Positions 27,854 through 36,800 of a stretch of DNA of 64,000 bases are shown here, one piece after another. The DNA is from Burkholderiales bacterium (GTDB lineage Bacteria > Pseudomonadota > Gammaproteobacteria > Burkholderiales > Burkholderiaceae_C), in NCBI GenBank assembly GCA_016703325.1, contig JADJCH010000018.1:1-64000 (forward strand), written 5' to 3'. The notes beneath the pieces are model-generated. The model made no database searches, was not told the origin of the DNA, and saw nothing but the letters and a program-made list of their open reading frames with translations. The first letter of the stretch is position 1. Every line of letters starts with the position of its first letter. Both the position numbers and the translations under genes were made by a program.

Positions 27854-29163
27854 GTCGAAATCGCCTCCCGGCGCTTGATTTCCTTCTCGATGTCTTCCTG
27901 GACCTCACCCCACTGGGCCTGGAAGTGCCGGCGCGTCAGCTCGAACAGCGCCGCACCGGTCAGGGTGAGGAAGATCGCGCCGGCCCAGCTGTCGACCCCG
28001 TGGGTGTTCAGCTGCGCGCCCATGAACTTGAGCTGGGGGCCGAGCGCGGCGTTGAGCTGCAGGTGGTAGAGCATCTCGATCATCGCGGCCACGCCCGTCA
28101 GGGCCGCCAGCCCGATGCCACCCAGCGCCAGGTAGGCCACCCAGAGGCGGCGCAGCTTGCCGAAGGCGGCCAGGCGCAGGTTCATCATCAGCAGGCTGGC
28201 CAGCCCGCCCGGCGCGTACATCACCATCAGCAGGAAGACCAGGCCCAGGTACAGCAGCCAGGCCTTGGTCAGCTCCGACAGCAGCACCAACGCGATCACC
28301 ATCAGCACGGCGCCCAGGATGGGCCCGAAGAAGAAGGTGGCACCGCCCAGGAACACGAACAGCAGGTAGGCCCCTGACCGTGCAGCGCCCACCACCTCGG
28401 CGGTGACGATCTCGAAGTTCACCGCCGCCAGGCCGCCGGAGATGCCGGCGAAGAAGCCGGAGATCATGAAGGCGAGGTAGCGCACCCGCCGCGTGCTGTA
28501 GCCGATGAACTCGACGCGCTCGGGGTTGTCGCGCACGGCGTTGAGGATGCGGCCCAGCGGCGTGCGCGTGAGTGCGAACATGGCCACCGTGCAGATGAAG
28601 CAGTAGATCGCGATCAGGTAGTAGACCTGGATCTGCGGCCCGAAGCTGATGCCCAGGACCTTCTCGCCCACCACGCGGTTGGCCGAGACGCCGCCCTCGC
28701 CGCCGAAGAACTCCGGCAGCATCAGCGACATCGACCAGACCAGCTCGCTCACACCCAGCGTGATCATCGCGAAGGTCGTGCCGGCCTTCTTGGTCGAGAC
28801 GTAGCCCAGCAGCGCAGCGAACAACAGGCCACCCAGCCCGCCCACCAGCGGGACCAGGCTGACCGGCAGACCCAGCGAGCCCGCCCCCACCTTGTTGAGC
28901 GCGTGGATGGCGAGGAAGCTGCCCAGCCCGCTGTAGACCGCGTGCCCGAAGCTGAGCATGCCGCCCTGCCCCAGCAGGATGTTGTAGGCCAGGCAGACGA
29001 TGATGGCGATGCCCATCTGGCTGAGCATGGTCTGGGCGAAGCTGCTGGTCCACAGCAGCGGCGCCACCGCCAGCACCAGCGCGTACAGCCCCCAGATCAG
29101 GATGCGGCCGACGTTCCAGGGCTTGAAATGGAAGTTCGGCTGGTTTTCGCTTGTGTGGCTCAT
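27850..29163 (-). CDS. livM: Branched-chain amino acid/amide ABC transporter permease (LivM-type)
   Basis: A 437-residue permease from ATG at 29163; longer readings run into livH. About ten hydrophobic segments are seen, including the family stretch NILLGQGGMLSFGHAVYSGLG near the start and ILNAVRDNPERVEFIGYSTRRVR-like loop residues in the middle. It is longer than E. coli LivM at the C-terminus, ending in a charged helix (EVQEDIEKEIKRREA). It forms the inner-membrane channel with LivH and lies two bases after the livH stop. Confidence 0.93.
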   Translation of the reverse strand: MSHTSENQPNFHFKPWNVGRILIWGLYALVLAVAPLLWTSSFAQTMLSQMGIAIIVCLAYNILLGQGGMLSFGHAVYSGLGSFLAIHALNKVGAGSLGLPVSLVPLVGGLGGLLFAALLGYVSTKKAGTTFAMITLGVSELVWSMSLMLPEFFGGEGGVSANRVVGEKVLGISFGPQIQVYYLIAIYCFICTVAMFALTRTPLGRILNAVRDNPERVEFIGYSTRRVRYLAFMISGFFAGISGGLAAVNFEIVTAEVVGAARSGAYLLFVFLGGATFFFGPILGAVLMVIALVLLSELTKAWLLYLGLVFLLMVMYAPGGLASLLMMNLRLAAFGKLRRLWVAYLALGGIGLAALTGVAAMIEMLYHLQLNAALGPQLKFMGAQLNTHGVDSWAGAIFLTLTGAALFELTRRHFQAQWGEVQEDIEKEIKRREAIST

Positions 29164-29165
29164 GG

Positions 29166-30185
29166 TCAGGACTCCCGCGTGCCCAGCAGGCCCTTGGGGC
29201 GGAAGATCAGGATCAGCACCAGCAGCAGGTACGGCAGGATCTGCGCCGTCTCGGACAGCTTGATGCGCAGCAGCGGGAACAGCGGGCTGTCCGGGCCGAT
29301 GGCCAGGCCGAGGTGGCGGAACATGTCCACCCCGTTGGCATCGACCGTCAGCGGCAGCGTCTGCAACAGGCCCACCACCAGCGAGCCGACGAAGGCGCCG
29401 GAGAGCGAGCCCATGCCGCCAATGACGATCACCGCAAAGATGATCGGCCCGATGTTGGCCATGTTGGGCTCGGTGACGAAGGTGACCCCGCCGATCACCC
29501 CGGCCAGGCCCGCCAGGGCACAGCCGCTGCCGAACACCAGCATGAACACGCGCGGCACGTTGTGGCCCAGGGCCTCGGCCATCTCCGGGTGGGTCAGCGC
29601 CGCCTGGATCACCAGGCCGATGCGGGTGCGCGTCAGCAACAGCCACAGCGAGGCCAGCATGCCCAGCGCCACCAGGGCCATGAAGGCCCGCGTCATCGGG
29701 AAGCGGGTGCAGGCATCGCCCACGCCGCTGCACAGCTCGGCCGGTGCCGCGCCGGCCACCACCGAGAGGCCCCGCACCGCCGACTGCACGATCGTGAAGG
29801 CCGGCCCCTGCAGCCACAACGGCGGATCAAAGGTCAACGGCGAGCGGCCCCAGACCAGCGCCACCACCTCGCCGACCACGTAGCTCAGGCCGAAGGTGAT
29901 GAGCAGCTCGGGCACATGGCCGAACTTGTGCACCCGCCGCAGCGCGGTGCGCTCGAACAGCGCGCCCAGCGCCCCCACCAGCAGCGGCGAGAGGACCAGC
30001 GAGGCCGTGAAGCCGATGACACCGGTCAGGGTGTAGGCCGCATAGGCGCCCACCATGTAGAAGCTGGCGTGGGCGAAGTTCAGCACGCCCATCATGCTGA
30101 AGATCAGCGTCAGGCCTGAGCTGAGCATGAACAGCAGCAGGCCGGAGCTGATGCCGTTGAGCAGGTTGATGAGGATCTGGTCCAC
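29166..30185 (-). CDS. livH: Branched-chain amino acid/amide ABC transporter permease (LivH-type)
   Basis: A 339-residue permease from GTG at 30185 (M-D-Q-I-L-I-N-L-L-N-G), with no clear Shine-Dalgarno. Seen: the LivH opening LNGISSGLLLFMLSSGLTLI, then GVLNFAHASFYMVGAYAAY, and later GMGSLSGAFVGSLVVGLLQ, RKPK-like ending IFRPKGLLGTRES. A loop of about 35 residues with two Cys (ELCSGVGDACTRF) is longer than in E. coli LivH. It heads the permease part of the operon, downstream of the binding-protein gene and a terminator-like hairpin. Confidence 0.92.
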   Translation of the reverse strand: MDQILINLLNGISSGLLLFMLSSGLTLIFSMMGVLNFAHASFYMVGAYAAYTLTGVIGFTASLVLSPLLVGALGALFERTALRRVHKFGHVPELLITFGLSYVVGEVVALVWGRSPLTFDPPLWLQGPAFTIVQSAVRGLSVVAGAAPAELCSGVGDACTRFPMTRAFMALVALGMLASLWLLLTRTRIGLVIQAALTHPEMAEALGHNVPRVFMLVFGSGCALAGLAGVIGGVTFVTEPNMANIGPIIFAVIVIGGMGSLSGAFVGSLVVGLLQTLPLTVDANGVDMFRHLGLAIGPDSPLFPLLRIKLSETAQILPYLLLVLILIFRPKGLLGTRES

Positions 30186-30213
30186 GTGGGTAGGTCGGCT
30201 GGCTGCAGTGCTG

Positions 30214-30256
30214 CAAAGAAAGAAAAGAAAGGGCCCGGTGGATCAGGTTCCGCCGG
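30214..30256 (-). terminator. Terminator-like hairpin between livK and livH
   Basis: On the minus strand, CCGGCGG (complement of 30250-30256) can pair with CCACCGG (complement of 30235-30241; one wobble) around an 8-base loop. It is followed by GCCC and a T-rich run of about 17 bases (complement of CAAAGAAAGAAAAGAAA). This is the expected place for a leaky terminator that keeps the binding protein in excess over the membrane components. Confidence 0.5.
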
Positions 30257-30304
30257 GACCTGGGGATCACCCGGCCGGCTGCGGCGCCGGCATGACACAG
30301 GCGC

Positions 30305-31543
30305 TCAAGGGCGCTTCATCTGGCAGGAGGTGGGTGTGCTCGCCACGTACGCGTCGTAGGCCTTGACCGGCGCAAAGGTGTAGCCGGTGTTCTCGACGCT
30401 GTACTTGTTCTTGGCGTCGGTCTTCTGCCAGATCGAGATGAACAGGCCCTGCTGCAGCTGGTGGTCGGCCTTGCGGATTTCGACCTCGCCGTTGAAGCCC
30501 TTGAACTTCAGGCCCTCCATGGCCGCCGCGACCTTGACAGGGTCGGTGGACTTGGCCTTGGCCATGGCCTCGGACACGGCAAGCAGTTCGTTGTACACGT
30601 CCTGGGTGTACAGGTCGTCGTTGAACTTGGCCTTGAAATCGTCGCTGAGCTTGCCGAACGCGCCGGGCATGTTCGAGTGGCCATAGGCCACCATGTAGAC
30701 GCGGCCGGCACCGGCCGCGCCGATGGCGCTGGGCGCGCCGCTCACCGAGGCGTAGTAGGTGTAGAACTTGACGTTCAGGCCGGCGTCGTTGGCCGCCTTG
30801 ATCAGCAGCGTCAGGTCGGAGCCCCAGTTGCCGGTGATCACGGAGTCGGCACCGGAGGCCTTGATCTTGGCCACGTACGGGGCAAAGTCCTTGACCTGGG
30901 CCAGCGGGTGCAGGTCATCGCCGACGAACTGGATGTCCGGGCGCTTGCGGGCCATGATCTCCTTCGCAAACTTGCTGACCTGGTGGCCGTGCGAGTAGTT
31001 CTGGTTGATCAGGTAGACCTTCTTGACGTCGGGCTGGTCCTTCATGAAGGTGGTCAGCGCCTCCATCTTCATCGAGGTGTCGGCGTCGAAGCGGAAGTGC
31101 CAGTAGCTGCACTTGCTGTTGGTCAGGTCGGGGTCCACCGCGGCGTGGTTGAGGTAGATCACCTCCTTGCCGGGGTTGCGCTCGTTGTGCTTGTTGACCG
31201 CGTCGACCAGGGCCAGCGCGACGCTGGAGCCATTGCCCTGGGTGATGAAGCGCGCGCCCTGGTCGATCGCCGCCTTCAGCGCGTTGAGGCTCTCGGCCGG
31301 GCTGAGCTTGTTGTCGATCGGGATGATCTCGAACTTCACGCCGGCCGGGTTGCTCTTGTTGAAGTGCTCGGCCAGGAACTGGAAGGTCTTGACCTGGTTC
31401 TGGCCCACCGGGGCCATCAGGCCGCTGAGCGGGTCGATCCAGGCGATCTTGACCGTCTCGCCCTTTTGCGCCCAGGCGCTCTGGGCCAGCATCAGGGCGG
31501 CGGCGCCGGCGACGGTGAGCCATGTCTTGTGAACCGAGGTCAT
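30305..31543 (-). CDS. livK: Periplasmic branched-chain amino acid/amide-binding protein (LivK-like)
   Basis: A 412-residue protein with AGGAGA 6-7 bases before ATG and a clear signal peptide (cleavage after AQSAWA, about residue 25). The mature part has the type I periplasmic-binding fold: KIAWIDPLSGLMAPVGQNQ, FEIIPIDNKLSPAESL, FITQGNGSSVALAL, KKVYLINQNYSHGHQ and SVITGNWGSDLTLLIKA. It binds a small amino acid, amide or related solute and delivers it to LivHM. The exact ligand cannot be read from sequence. It is the first gene of the liv operon, 163 bases downstream of recD. Confidence 0.9.
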   Translation of the reverse strand: MTSVHKTWLTVAGAAALMLAQSAWAQKGETVKIAWIDPLSGLMAPVGQNQVKTFQFLAEHFNKSNPAGVKFEIIPIDNKLSPAESLNALKAAIDQGARFITQGNGSSVALALVDAVNKHNERNPGKEVIYLNHAAVDPDLTNSKCSYWHFRFDADTSMKMEALTTFMKDQPDVKKVYLINQNYSHGHQVSKFAKEIMARKRPDIQFVGDDLHPLAQVKDFAPYVAKIKASGADSVITGNWGSDLTLLIKAANDAGLNVKFYTYYASVSGAPSAIGAAGAGRVYMVAYGHSNMPGAFGKLSDDFKAKFNDDLYTQDVYNELLAVSEAMAKAKSTDPVKVAAAMEGLKFKGFNGEVEIRKADHQLQQGLFISIWQKTDAKNKYSVENTGYTFAPVKAYDAYVASTPTSCQMKRP

Positions 31544-31706
31544 TGAAGTCTCCTGTGTACTGTGGGGTGCAGTGGGACGCTGCTGAGCAAGAACCGCCGC
31601 AGAAGGTAACGGAAGCCTGCCGGAATGGGTTCAGGGACTACCCCACACGCCTGTCGCAGGAGGGACAAACCCCGGCCTCACCCCAGGGAGACCCCGGACA
31701 GGGACT
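31544..31706. promoter_or_regulatory. Leader/promoter region of the liv operon
   Basis: These 163 bases lie between recD and the binding-protein gene on the same strand. They hold the ribosome-binding site (AGGAGA) next to the start and GC-rich short repeats (GGGACTACCCC, CAGGAGGGAC, CAGGGAGACC, CAGGGAC). I see no clear -35/-10 pair and no strong terminator for recBCD, so only the location of a promoter is inferred. Confidence 0.4.
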
Positions 31707-33878
31707 TCACTGCCCGGGCGCGTCAATGAACCGCTCGGCCAGCCCGCTGCTGCGGCGGGTGCGGCGCTGCACCGCTGCGTCGAACACCGCCGGCTGCGGC
31801 GCCACCAGCGTGAAGGCCTGTCGCGAGCGGGTGATGCCGGTGTAGACCAGCTCGCGCGTGAGCACCGGGTTGGCCTGCGGCGGCAGCACCAGCACGGTGT
31901 GCTCGAACTCCGATCCCTGGGACTTGTGCACCGTCATCGCCCAGGCCGTCTCCACCGCGGCCAGCCGGCTGGCCAGCACATGGCGCAGCTGGTCCCCGTC
32001 GGCAAACCAGACCCGCAGCGGCCCCGGCCGGTCCGGTGCCTGGGGCGTGGGCGCGGCCCGCAGCGCCAGCCCGACATCGCCGTTGAAGACGCCCAGCGCC
32101 GGGTCGTTGCGGGTCACCATCACCGGGCGGCCTTCGTACCAGCCGGGCCCGGGCCCCTGTGCCAACCGCAGTTCGCGGGGAATCACCCCGGCCTGCCGCA
32201 ACGCGGCCTCCACCGCCGCGTTCAAGCCGGCCACGCCCCAGTCCCCCTGGCGCAGTGCGCACAGCAGGCGGAAGCGGTCAAACGCCCGCAGCACCTGGCG
32301 CACCCACTGCGCATGCTGCTCCACGCCCGCGGCCCCCGCCAAGGGTGAGGGCCGCTGGCGCAGCAGGGCCAAGGCCTGCCGGTACCCGCCGGCAGCGCCT
32401 TCCCGGCCGTGCAGCGCCAGGGCCAGCAGCGGCTCGATGCGCGGATCGGCCAGCCGGGCCATGCTGGACACGTGGGCCCCTGCGGCCCCGGCTGCCCCCG
32501 CTGTTCCCACCCCCCCGGCGGGATCGGGGACCGCGCGCCGCAGTGCCGCCGCAGGCGGCAGCACCGACCAGGCCGCCGCGGCGTCTCCCGCATTGACCGC
32601 ACGCGCCAGCGTGCCGATGGCGCCGGCAAAACGCCGGCTGCGGCGCAGCATCACCGTCTGCTGTGCCAGCGGCGCACCCGGCTGGCCGGGCGGCACACAC
32701 AGCGCCGCCGGCAGGGCCTGGCCGGTGCAGGCCTGCACCCAGCCGGCCGTGTTGCGGCCCCAGCCACCGGCGGCTGCGTCGCTGCAGAGGTCACCCAGCA
32801 CCGCACCGGCTTCCACCGAGGCCAGCTGGTCCTGGTCCCCCAGCAGCAGCAGCCGGGCGCGTGCCGGCAGGGCCTGCAGCAGGGCGGCCATCTGCTCCAG
32901 GTGCACCATGGAGGCCTCGTCCACCACCAGCAGGTCCACCTCCAGCGGGTGTTGGGCGTCGTGGCGCAGCCGCCGCGTGTCCGGGCGCGCACCCAGCAGC
33001 TTGTGCAGGGTCCAGGCCGTGCCCAACGAGCGCCGCAGCGCCGCCCAGTCCAGCGCGGCGGGCAGGGCCAGCTCCAGCTGGTCCAGCGCCTGGTCGATCG
33101 ACTGCTTCAGCCGCGCCGCCGCCTTGCCGGTGGGCGCTGCCAGCGCGATGCGCAGGCCCAGTGGCGCCGGGTGCAGCGCCCAGACCAGCGCCAGCAGCCG
33201 CGCCACGGTGTAGGTCTTGCCGGTGCCCGGGCCACCCGTGATCAGCGCCAGCCGGCCGCGCAGCGCCACCGCACAGGCCACCCGCTGCCAGTCGGGTTCG
33301 CCGGCCGCGCCGGTGATGTCGGCGGGGTCCAGCGGGCCGTCCGGCGGACCGAACAGACGGTCCAGCCAGAGGCGCACCTCGGCCGGTTCGGGCTGGAGCT
33401 CATCGGCGGCCGTCAGCGCAGCCACCCGGCCCAGCACCGCTGCGGCCACCCCCTGCTCCTCCCGCCAGTGTCGGCGCAGGTAGAGCCGGTGCCCCTCCAG
33501 CACCAGCGGGGCCACACCCGTGGCGGCCTGCGCAGCGCCGTCCACCGCGCCGCTGGCCAGCAATGCCGCAACCCAACCGGCCTCATCCAGCCCCAGGCGG
33601 TCGAGCAGCGCGCGCAGCTCGGCCTGGGCGGCCGGCGGGCCATCCAGCCCGGGTTCGGCGATGCCCTCGCCGTCCAGCGCCAGGCAGCTGTGTCCCTGCC
33701 CCTCGCTGTGCGCCAGCAGCGCCGCGGCCAGCAGCACGGCTGCGTCAGCCTGCGGCCGCTCGCGGTGCAGCCAGCGCGCCAGCGCCAGGTCCAGCCGGCG
33801 CAGCCAGCCGGCTTCACACCAGCGCGTCAGGGTGGCCAGCAGCGCGTCGGCTTCGATGGGGCGGCCGGCCTCAGTCAT
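31707..33878 (-). CDS. recD: Exodeoxyribonuclease V alpha subunit RecD
   Basis: A 723-residue helicase from ATG at 33878, overlapping the recB stop by 8 bases. Longer upstream reading lies within recB and is rejected. Seen: Walker A GGPGTGKTYTVARLL near residue 218, AAPTGKAAARLKQSID, VDEASMVHLEQMAALL (motif II), LLLGDQDQLASVEAGAVLGD (motif III) and a C-terminal TVHKSQGSEFEHTVLVLP (motif V) with YTGITRSRQAF (motif VI). RecD is the 5'-3' motor of RecBCD. It is longer than E. coli RecD (608 residues), mainly through Ala/Gly-rich insertions near 1300-1650 of the gene. Confidence 0.94.
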   Translation of the reverse strand: MTEAGRPIEADALLATLTRWCEAGWLRRLDLALARWLHRERPQADAAVLLAAALLAHSEGQGHSCLALDGEGIAEPGLDGPPAAQAELRALLDRLGLDEAGWVAALLASGAVDGAAQAATGVAPLVLEGHRLYLRRHWREEQGVAAAVLGRVAALTAADELQPEPAEVRLWLDRLFGPPDGPLDPADITGAAGEPDWQRVACAVALRGRLALITGGPGTGKTYTVARLLALVWALHPAPLGLRIALAAPTGKAAARLKQSIDQALDQLELALPAALDWAALRRSLGTAWTLHKLLGARPDTRRLRHDAQHPLEVDLLVVDEASMVHLEQMAALLQALPARARLLLLGDQDQLASVEAGAVLGDLCSDAAAGGWGRNTAGWVQACTGQALPAALCVPPGQPGAPLAQQTVMLRRSRRFAGAIGTLARAVNAGDAAAAWSVLPPAAALRRAVPDPAGGVGTAGAAGAAGAHVSSMARLADPRIEPLLALALHGREGAAGGYRQALALLRQRPSPLAGAAGVEQHAQWVRQVLRAFDRFRLLCALRQGDWGVAGLNAAVEAALRQAGVIPRELRLAQGPGPGWYEGRPVMVTRNDPALGVFNGDVGLALRAAPTPQAPDRPGPLRVWFADGDQLRHVLASRLAAVETAWAMTVHKSQGSEFEHTVLVLPPQANPVLTRELVYTGITRSRQAFTLVAPQPAVFDAAVQRRTRRSSGLAERFIDAPGQ

Positions 33879-36800
33879 CGCAGCACTCCCCGACCTGTGC
33901 ATCGGCCGTGCAGCCTTCCTGCAGGGCGGCATCCAGCGCCTGCAGCAGGGCCGGGTCCGCCGGCAGATGGACGCAGCCCGCCGTGGGTGCGGCGATGCCG
34001 CGCAGGAAGAGGTAGACCGCCCCTCCCAGCTGCCGCGCCGGGTCGTAGGCCGCCCCCAGCCGGCTGCGCAGCAGGCGATGCAGCGCCAGCAGGTAGAGCG
34101 CGGCCTGCAGCTCGTAGCGGTGCGCCAGCATCGCGGCCTCCAGTGCGTCGGCGGTGTAGGCGGCATCGTCCTCCCCCAGTGCGTTGGACTTGTAGTCCAG
34201 CACCCACCAGCGGCCGTCGTGCTCGAACACCAGGTCGGCAAAACCCATCAGCAGCCCGTGCAGCCGACGCGGTGCCAGCGCCGGCCGGGGGCGCCCGGGC
34301 AGCAGGTGCTGCCGGCAGAGGGCGTCCAGCCGGCGGCTGTCCAGCGCTTCGGTGGGCATCCAGAACTCCATCTCCGCCAGCCGCGCCGGCAGCACCCGCA
34401 ACGGGGCACCCAGCGGCGGCAGCGGGGTGTTCAGCAGGCGCTCCAGCCACTGCAGGACGTCGTCGGCCCGTTCGCCGCCGAAGCCGGCCCGCTCGCAGCG
34501 CCTTCGCAGCAGGCCGCGCAGGGCCGGATCGGCCGGGTCGGCCAGGTCGGCAAACGCGCTGCCACCGGCCTCACCCTCCTGCGCCAGCCACTCGAGCTGG
34601 TCGTGCAGGAAGTTGCCGGGCAGCGCCCCCTTGGGAAAACGGTGCCAGGGCGCCTGCACGCCTTCGTGCGGCGCTGCCGGGGCGGCGGGCGCCCGATCCA
34701 CCGCGGCCGGATCCCGGACCGGCGCCGCCTCGTCGGAGGACGGCGCGGCGCTGCGCAGCTCTTCGCGCCAGCGTTCCACCCGCAGGGCATCCCCCTGCCG
34801 CTCCGGCGGCAAGCCGGTGCCCGCCGCCTCGACGACAGGCGCGTCGGCGGGGGCATCGGAGGGAGCATCGCTGAACGCATCGGTCGGCAGGGAGGCGGGC
34901 CGATCCGGCGGTTGGGGCGCGTCGGCACCGGGCTCCACCGCCACCGGAGGTTCGGCCGCGGTCAGGTCCCGCACCAGCGCCGAGAAGCTGCCCACTCCCC
35001 AGTCCCGCTCGATCGGGTGGTGAAACTCGCGCAGCGCCAGCAGCGGCGCCGTGGGCGCAGGCCGCTGCCAGCGCCGCCTGGGGGGCAGTTCGTCGAAACG
35101 CTGCAGCCGGGTACGGGCATCGGCCTGCGCCCAGGCGGCCAGCAGCGCTTCGGCCTGCGTCGGATCCAGCGCCCGGCCGGCCGCCAGCAGGTGGCCCAGC
35201 GCGCCCCGGTGCAGGTGGTTGGCACCGGGCTGGTCGGCCCCGGCGCGGCGGCTGGGCAGGCCCACCCCCAGCCACAGCGCATGGCGGGCCCGGGTGAGCG
35301 CCACGTAGAACAGGCGCAGCTCCTCGCGCAGGCGCTCCGCATCGGCCAGCGCCACATCGGCATCCGAGAGGCGGAAGTCCAGCCGCCGCCCCGCGGCGCC
35401 ACCGGCCTCGTCGGTGTCGTCGGTGTCGCTGACCTCGCCGGCCACCTCCACCGGCAACTCCAGCACCTGGCGGCCACGCCGGTCCACCACCCGCGCCGAC
35501 TGCGCAAAGGGCAGAAAGACCAGCGGGTACTCCAGCCCCTTGGACTTGTGCACCGTGACCACCTGCACCAGCTCGGCATCACTTTCCAGGCGGACGATGC
35601 GCTCCTCCGCCCCATGCGACTCGGCCTGGATCTCCTCGGCCAACCAGCGGATCAGCGCCTGCTCCCCCTCCAGCGTCGCCGCCGCGGCCTGCAGCAACTC
35701 GGCCAGGTGCAGCCAATTGGTGAGGCAGCGCTCACCGGCACCGGGGTCCTGTTCCTGGCCATGATCCAGGCCCTCCACCGGGTCGTCGCCGGCCCCGCCC
35801 ACATTCCCACCTGTCCCGCCCGCATTGGCCAGCCAGGCCGCCGGCAGGTCCAGCGCGTGCAGCGTTTGCAACAACATGGCCAGCACCCCCTGGCGCTGCC
35901 ACACCGAACGCAGGCGCAGCAGCAGGCCCTGGCGCTGCTCCCAGCAGTCCTCGTCGTCGCGCAGGGCGCGCAGTTCGGGCCAACCCAACCCCAGGGTGGC
36001 GGTGGCATAGGCCGCACGCACGAGGGGGGCGTCCAGCGGGTCGGCCACCGCCTGCAGCCAACGCAGCAGGTCCATGGCCTGCGGGCTGCGCAGCACCGAA
36101 TCCTGGTCCGACAGGTACACCGAAGGCACGCCGCTGCGGCTGAGCTCGCGGCGGATGGCTTCGGCCTCCCGGCGGTGGCGCACCAGCACCGCGCAGTCGG
36201 CGGCGCGCAGGCGGCGCCAACCGCCGTCGTCCCCGACAAAACCGGCCTGCGGGTCATTGAGCAAGGTGACGATCTGCGCCGCAGCGAGCCGCGCCTGGCT
36301 GCGGCGCAGCGCTTCGGCCGGCAGCGGTTGCGGCAGCCACTGCAGGGTGAGCGCCGGCAGCGGCTGAACCTCCCCGGCCGAATCCCGCGCCACCAGCCGC
36401 TCGCCCCGGCCGCGCGCAGCCACCGGATCGAAGGGCAGTGCATGCCAACCTGTACGCGGCAGCGCCAGAGCGCCCCAATCCTCCCGGACGGCCTGGGGGA
36501 GCTGCTCTCCCGGAGGCGGGCCCAGCAGAGCCTCCACCTCCGCCCAGCCGGCCTCCGCCTGCTGGAACACCCGGTTCACCGATGCCACCAGCGCCTGGGT
36601 GGAGCGGAAGTTGGTGCCCAGCACATGGTGGCGCCCGGCGGTGGCCTGGCGGGCGGCGAGGTAGCTGTAGATGTCCGCACCGCGGAAGCCGTAGATCGAC
36701 TGTTTCGGGTCGCCGATCAGCAGCAGCAGGGTCTGCCGCGCATCGGCAGCCACGTCGTAGAGCCGGTCGAACAGCCGGTACTGCAGCGGCGAGGTGTCCT

